Below, piece after piece: positions 20,796-22,082 of a DNA stretch of 22,082 nt. The notes under the pieces were generated by a model. The model was not told the origin of the DNA and ran no database searches. It was given only the letters and a program-made list of their open reading frames with translations. Location of the stretch: NCBI GenBank assembly GCA_031555175.1, contig JAVBUP010000080.1:1-22082 (forward strand). Reading direction: 5' to 3'. Made by a program: the position numbers and the translations under genes. Source of the stretch: JAVBUP01 sp031555175 (lineage in GTDB: Bacteria > Bacillota_I > Bacilli_A > Erysipelotrichales > Coprobacillaceae). Within the stretch, counting starts at the first letter, position 1. The number at the start of each line of letters is the position of its first letter.

Positions 20796-21862
20796 TTTTT
20801 CCACTTCCTCTCAATAAAATGTGCTATACCAATGAGCGGGTGAAATGAAGATGATATCATTCCACTGTATTCTACATATAATTCAAACATGATCATCAAC
20901 ATAACAAATAAAGTAAGTCCTTCAACTTTACTAAATGTATATATATAGGCTGATAATGAGAATAGGGCAGTAATGCCATATAATATTAACACACTAGCTG
21001 TATGACTTATATTCATCTTAAACAATAGTGTATGGTGCAAGTGTTCTTTATCCGCCTCGTTGTATTTTTTTCCTTTTAACTTTCGTCGTATTATTGCAAT
21101 AAGCGTATCCGATATCGGAACAATCAAAATCATAATTGGTGCATATAATGACAAAAATGTAGCTGACTTATAGCCAAAACCTAATAGCGAAACTACAGAA
21201 ATCATATATCCTAAGAATAAAGCACCACTGTCACCTAAAAATATCGAAGCTGGATGAAAGTTAAAGAATAATAACCCTAAACACGCTCCAACTAAAATCA
21301 TTCCAAGTAACGCCACATCTCCTCTGCCTATTCTCAAACTAATGGCTGATAATGTGAAAAATACAATTGTGCTTGTTCCCACAGCTAGGCCATCTAATCC
21401 ATCAATTAGATTAATTGCGTTAGTTATACCTATAATCCATAATAATGTTATAACATACATTAACGGGCCAAATGTCAATGTCGGCAAGAATGGAAGACTA
21501 AAATCCTGAATGTATAAATCTCCTTGAAAAATCACAAATAGCGCTACTGCTACTTCTACAATAGTTTTTATTGCTGGTTTCAATTCAAATATATCATCAA
21601 ATAGTCCAAGCATTAATATTACAAATCCACCAATCATGATTACATTTGTTTTATAATCTGCTTGCGCAAATAAATTCATTCCAAATAGAAAACCTAAATA
21701 TAATGCTACACCACCGATTCTAGGAACTAATCCGGTATGTATTGTTCTCTCATTTTGATGAGCTATAATCTCAAGTTTAATTGCTAGTTTTCTTATATAT
21801 GGAACTATCAAGAATGTTACCATTAGCGTAAATCCACAGTTATAAAATAATCCTAATGACAT
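20777..21862 (-). CDS. tagO: Undecaprenyl-phosphate sugar-1-phosphate transferase, TagO/WecA family
   Basis: 361 aa, about eleven membrane helices. It transfers GlcNAc-1-phosphate (or a like sugar) from UDP-sugar to undecaprenyl phosphate on the inner face, the first step of teichoic acid or other glycopolymer synthesis. Motifs: VPRIGG (46-51), GLFDDI with Asp89-Asp90, NAINLIDGLDGLA (148-160), IFLGDSGA (207-214) and HLHH (274-277), the last being the sugar-specific loop of TagO/WecA, distinct from MraY. The ATG has GGAGGTG upstream and an extended -10 at 21883. It is first in a two-gene unit with the 215-aa protein. TagO and WecA cannot be told apart here, so the symbol is provisional. Confidence 0.88.
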   Translation of the reverse strand: MSLGLFYNCGFTLMVTFLIVPYIRKLAIKLEIIAHQNERTIHTGLVPRIGGVALYLGFLFGMNLFAQADYKTNVIMIGGFVILMLGLFDDIFELKPAIKTIVEVAVALFVIFQGDLYIQDFSLPFLPTLTFGPLMYVITLLWIIGITNAINLIDGLDGLAVGTSTIVFFTLSAISLRIGRGDVALLGMILVGACLGLLFFNFHPASIFLGDSGALFLGYMISVVSLLGFGYKSATFLSLYAPIMILIVPISDTLIAIIRRKLKGKKYNEADKEHLHHTLLFKMNISHTASVLILYGITALFSLSAYIYTFSKVEGLTLFVMLMIMFELYVEYSGMISSSFHPLIGIAHFIERKWKKWKERS

Positions 21863-21882
21863 AGCTTCACCTCCATGCTAAT

Positions 21883-21891
21883 AGTATACCA
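21883..21891 (-). promoter_or_regulatory. Extended -10 promoter of the tagO unit
   Basis: TGGTATACT on the minus strand (TGn extended -10), about 20 nt upstream of the ATG. No clear -35. Confidence 0.55.
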
Positions 21892-21908
21892 CAAACAATT
21901 TTTTCATT

Positions 21909-21933
21909 AAACAAAAAAGGTAATGATATTACC
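21909..21933 (-). terminator. Terminator of a gene beyond the right edge
   Basis: The minus strand reads GGTAAT, loop ATC, ATTACC, then TTTTTTGTTT. No minus-strand gene precedes it in the window because the insertion sequence at 21944 intervenes, so it belongs to a gene on the far side of that element. Confidence 0.8.
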
Positions 21934-21943
21934 TCTTTTAATA

Positions 21944-21972
21944 GGTTCTTCAATATCCGTAGGGGTAAAGAA
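21944..21972 (+). repeat. Terminal inverted repeat, left end (IRL)
   Basis: GGTTCTT at the tip and CCGTAGGGGT at 21957-21966, matching the end at 112-140. Confidence 0.85.
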
Positions 21973-22066
21973 GAATCTTTTGTTTTAACCAAAAATAAAT
22001 AGACATAGTTATGACTTCCCATGTATGATTAATTTGCGACCAATTACACAAAGGAGAGTTTTATCT

Positions 22067-22082
22067 ATGTCCAACTTTAATA
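22067..22082 (+). CDS. ISL3-family transposase, first codons
   Basis: ATG at 22067, 8 nt after AAGGAGAG, encodes MSNFN before the window ends. This start is common for ISL3 transposases; identity rests mainly on the inverted repeats. Confidence 0.65.

Larger units (their letters stand above)
21944..22082 (+). mobile_element. ISL3-family insertion sequence, 5' end only
   Basis: Begins with the left inverted repeat, then about 95 bp of leader with an AAGGAGAG ribosome site (22051-22058), and the first codons of the transposase. Same orientation as the element at 1-140. The flanking octamer 21936-21943 is TTTTAATA. Confidence 0.85.

Noticed and set aside
1..22082. Small circular replicon joined through the insertion sequence
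   Set aside because: The two ends could be one element on a circle, but the content (trpS, truA, rnr, smpB, ssrA, secG) is core chromosome and there is no replication or partition gene. The octamers flanking the two ends also differ.
1..22082. CRISPR array or tandem repeats
   Set aside because: Reading both strands showed no regularly spaced direct repeats; the repeats found are inverted repeats at terminators, promoters and insertion-sequence ends.

Overview
The window is about 22 kb of AT-rich DNA (roughly one third G+C by eye). It carries housekeeping genes of a low-GC Bacillota: truA, an ECF-transporter energising module, trpS, the secG-rnr-smpB-ssrA neighbourhood, and a TagO/WecA-type sugar-phosphate transferase. 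UGA is used as a stop (smpB) and UGG for Trp, so this is the standard code, not Mollicutes code 4. The tmRNA tag ends in Ser-Phe-Ala, which recalls Mollicutes tags, so an Erysipelotrichia-like or Mollicutes-adjacent lineage is a reasonable guess, but the sequence alone does not settle it. Both window ends lie inside copies of one ISL3-family insertion sequence, with 140 bp and 139 bp of it present. The window is therefore probably a chromosomal contig bounded by a repeat.

Layout. 1-140: tail of an ISL3 transposase and its right inverted repeat. 142-4187 (minus): a tight operon ecfA1-ecfA2-ecfT-truA-PHP phosphatase. 4309-6052 (minus): an HTH/TPR regulator of RRNPP type and, upstream on the same strand, a separately terminated 41-codon gene with a UUG start that encodes an exported-looking propeptide. 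6102-7132: divergent small hypothetical and GNAT genes. 7165-9763 (minus): a cyclase plus SagB-type nitroreductase pair, a 53-aa gene whose ribosome binding site lies in a hairpin loop, an FMN-binding lipoprotein and an unknown protein. 9950-13005: trpS (minus) and an ABC-F ATPase (plus), divergent, each behind its own leader-peptide attenuator. 13060-18255 (minus): a delta-VPH-like small protein, ssrA, smpB, a CapA-like lipoprotein, rnr and secG. 18445-21862: a polysaccharide deacetylase (plus), then a holin-like membrane protein, an unknown anchored protein and TagO/WecA (minus). 21944-22082: start of a second ISL3 copy in the same orientation.

Three regulatory systems stand out. (1) trpS has a 12-codon leader, MFRNRRWWQVLN, with tandem Trp codons. 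Behind it are three segments that can pair 1:2, 2:3 or 3:4, and 3:4 is a terminator; this is a textbook ribosome-mediated Trp attenuator where a T-box would be expected in Bacillota. (2) Diverging from it, the ABC-F gene has a 17-codon leader peptide followed by mutually exclusive antiterminator and terminator hairpins, the arrangement known for antibiotic-inducible ABC-F genes. (3) The RRNPP-like regulator with its propeptide gene is a candidate peptide quorum-sensing circuit; the two promoters share the 8-mer CGACAAAT. Trans-translation genes (smpB, ssrA) adjoin RNase R, which is functionally linked to them. The cell-envelope genes at the right (TagO/WecA, deacetylase, holin-like protein) fit surface glycopolymer synthesis and modification.
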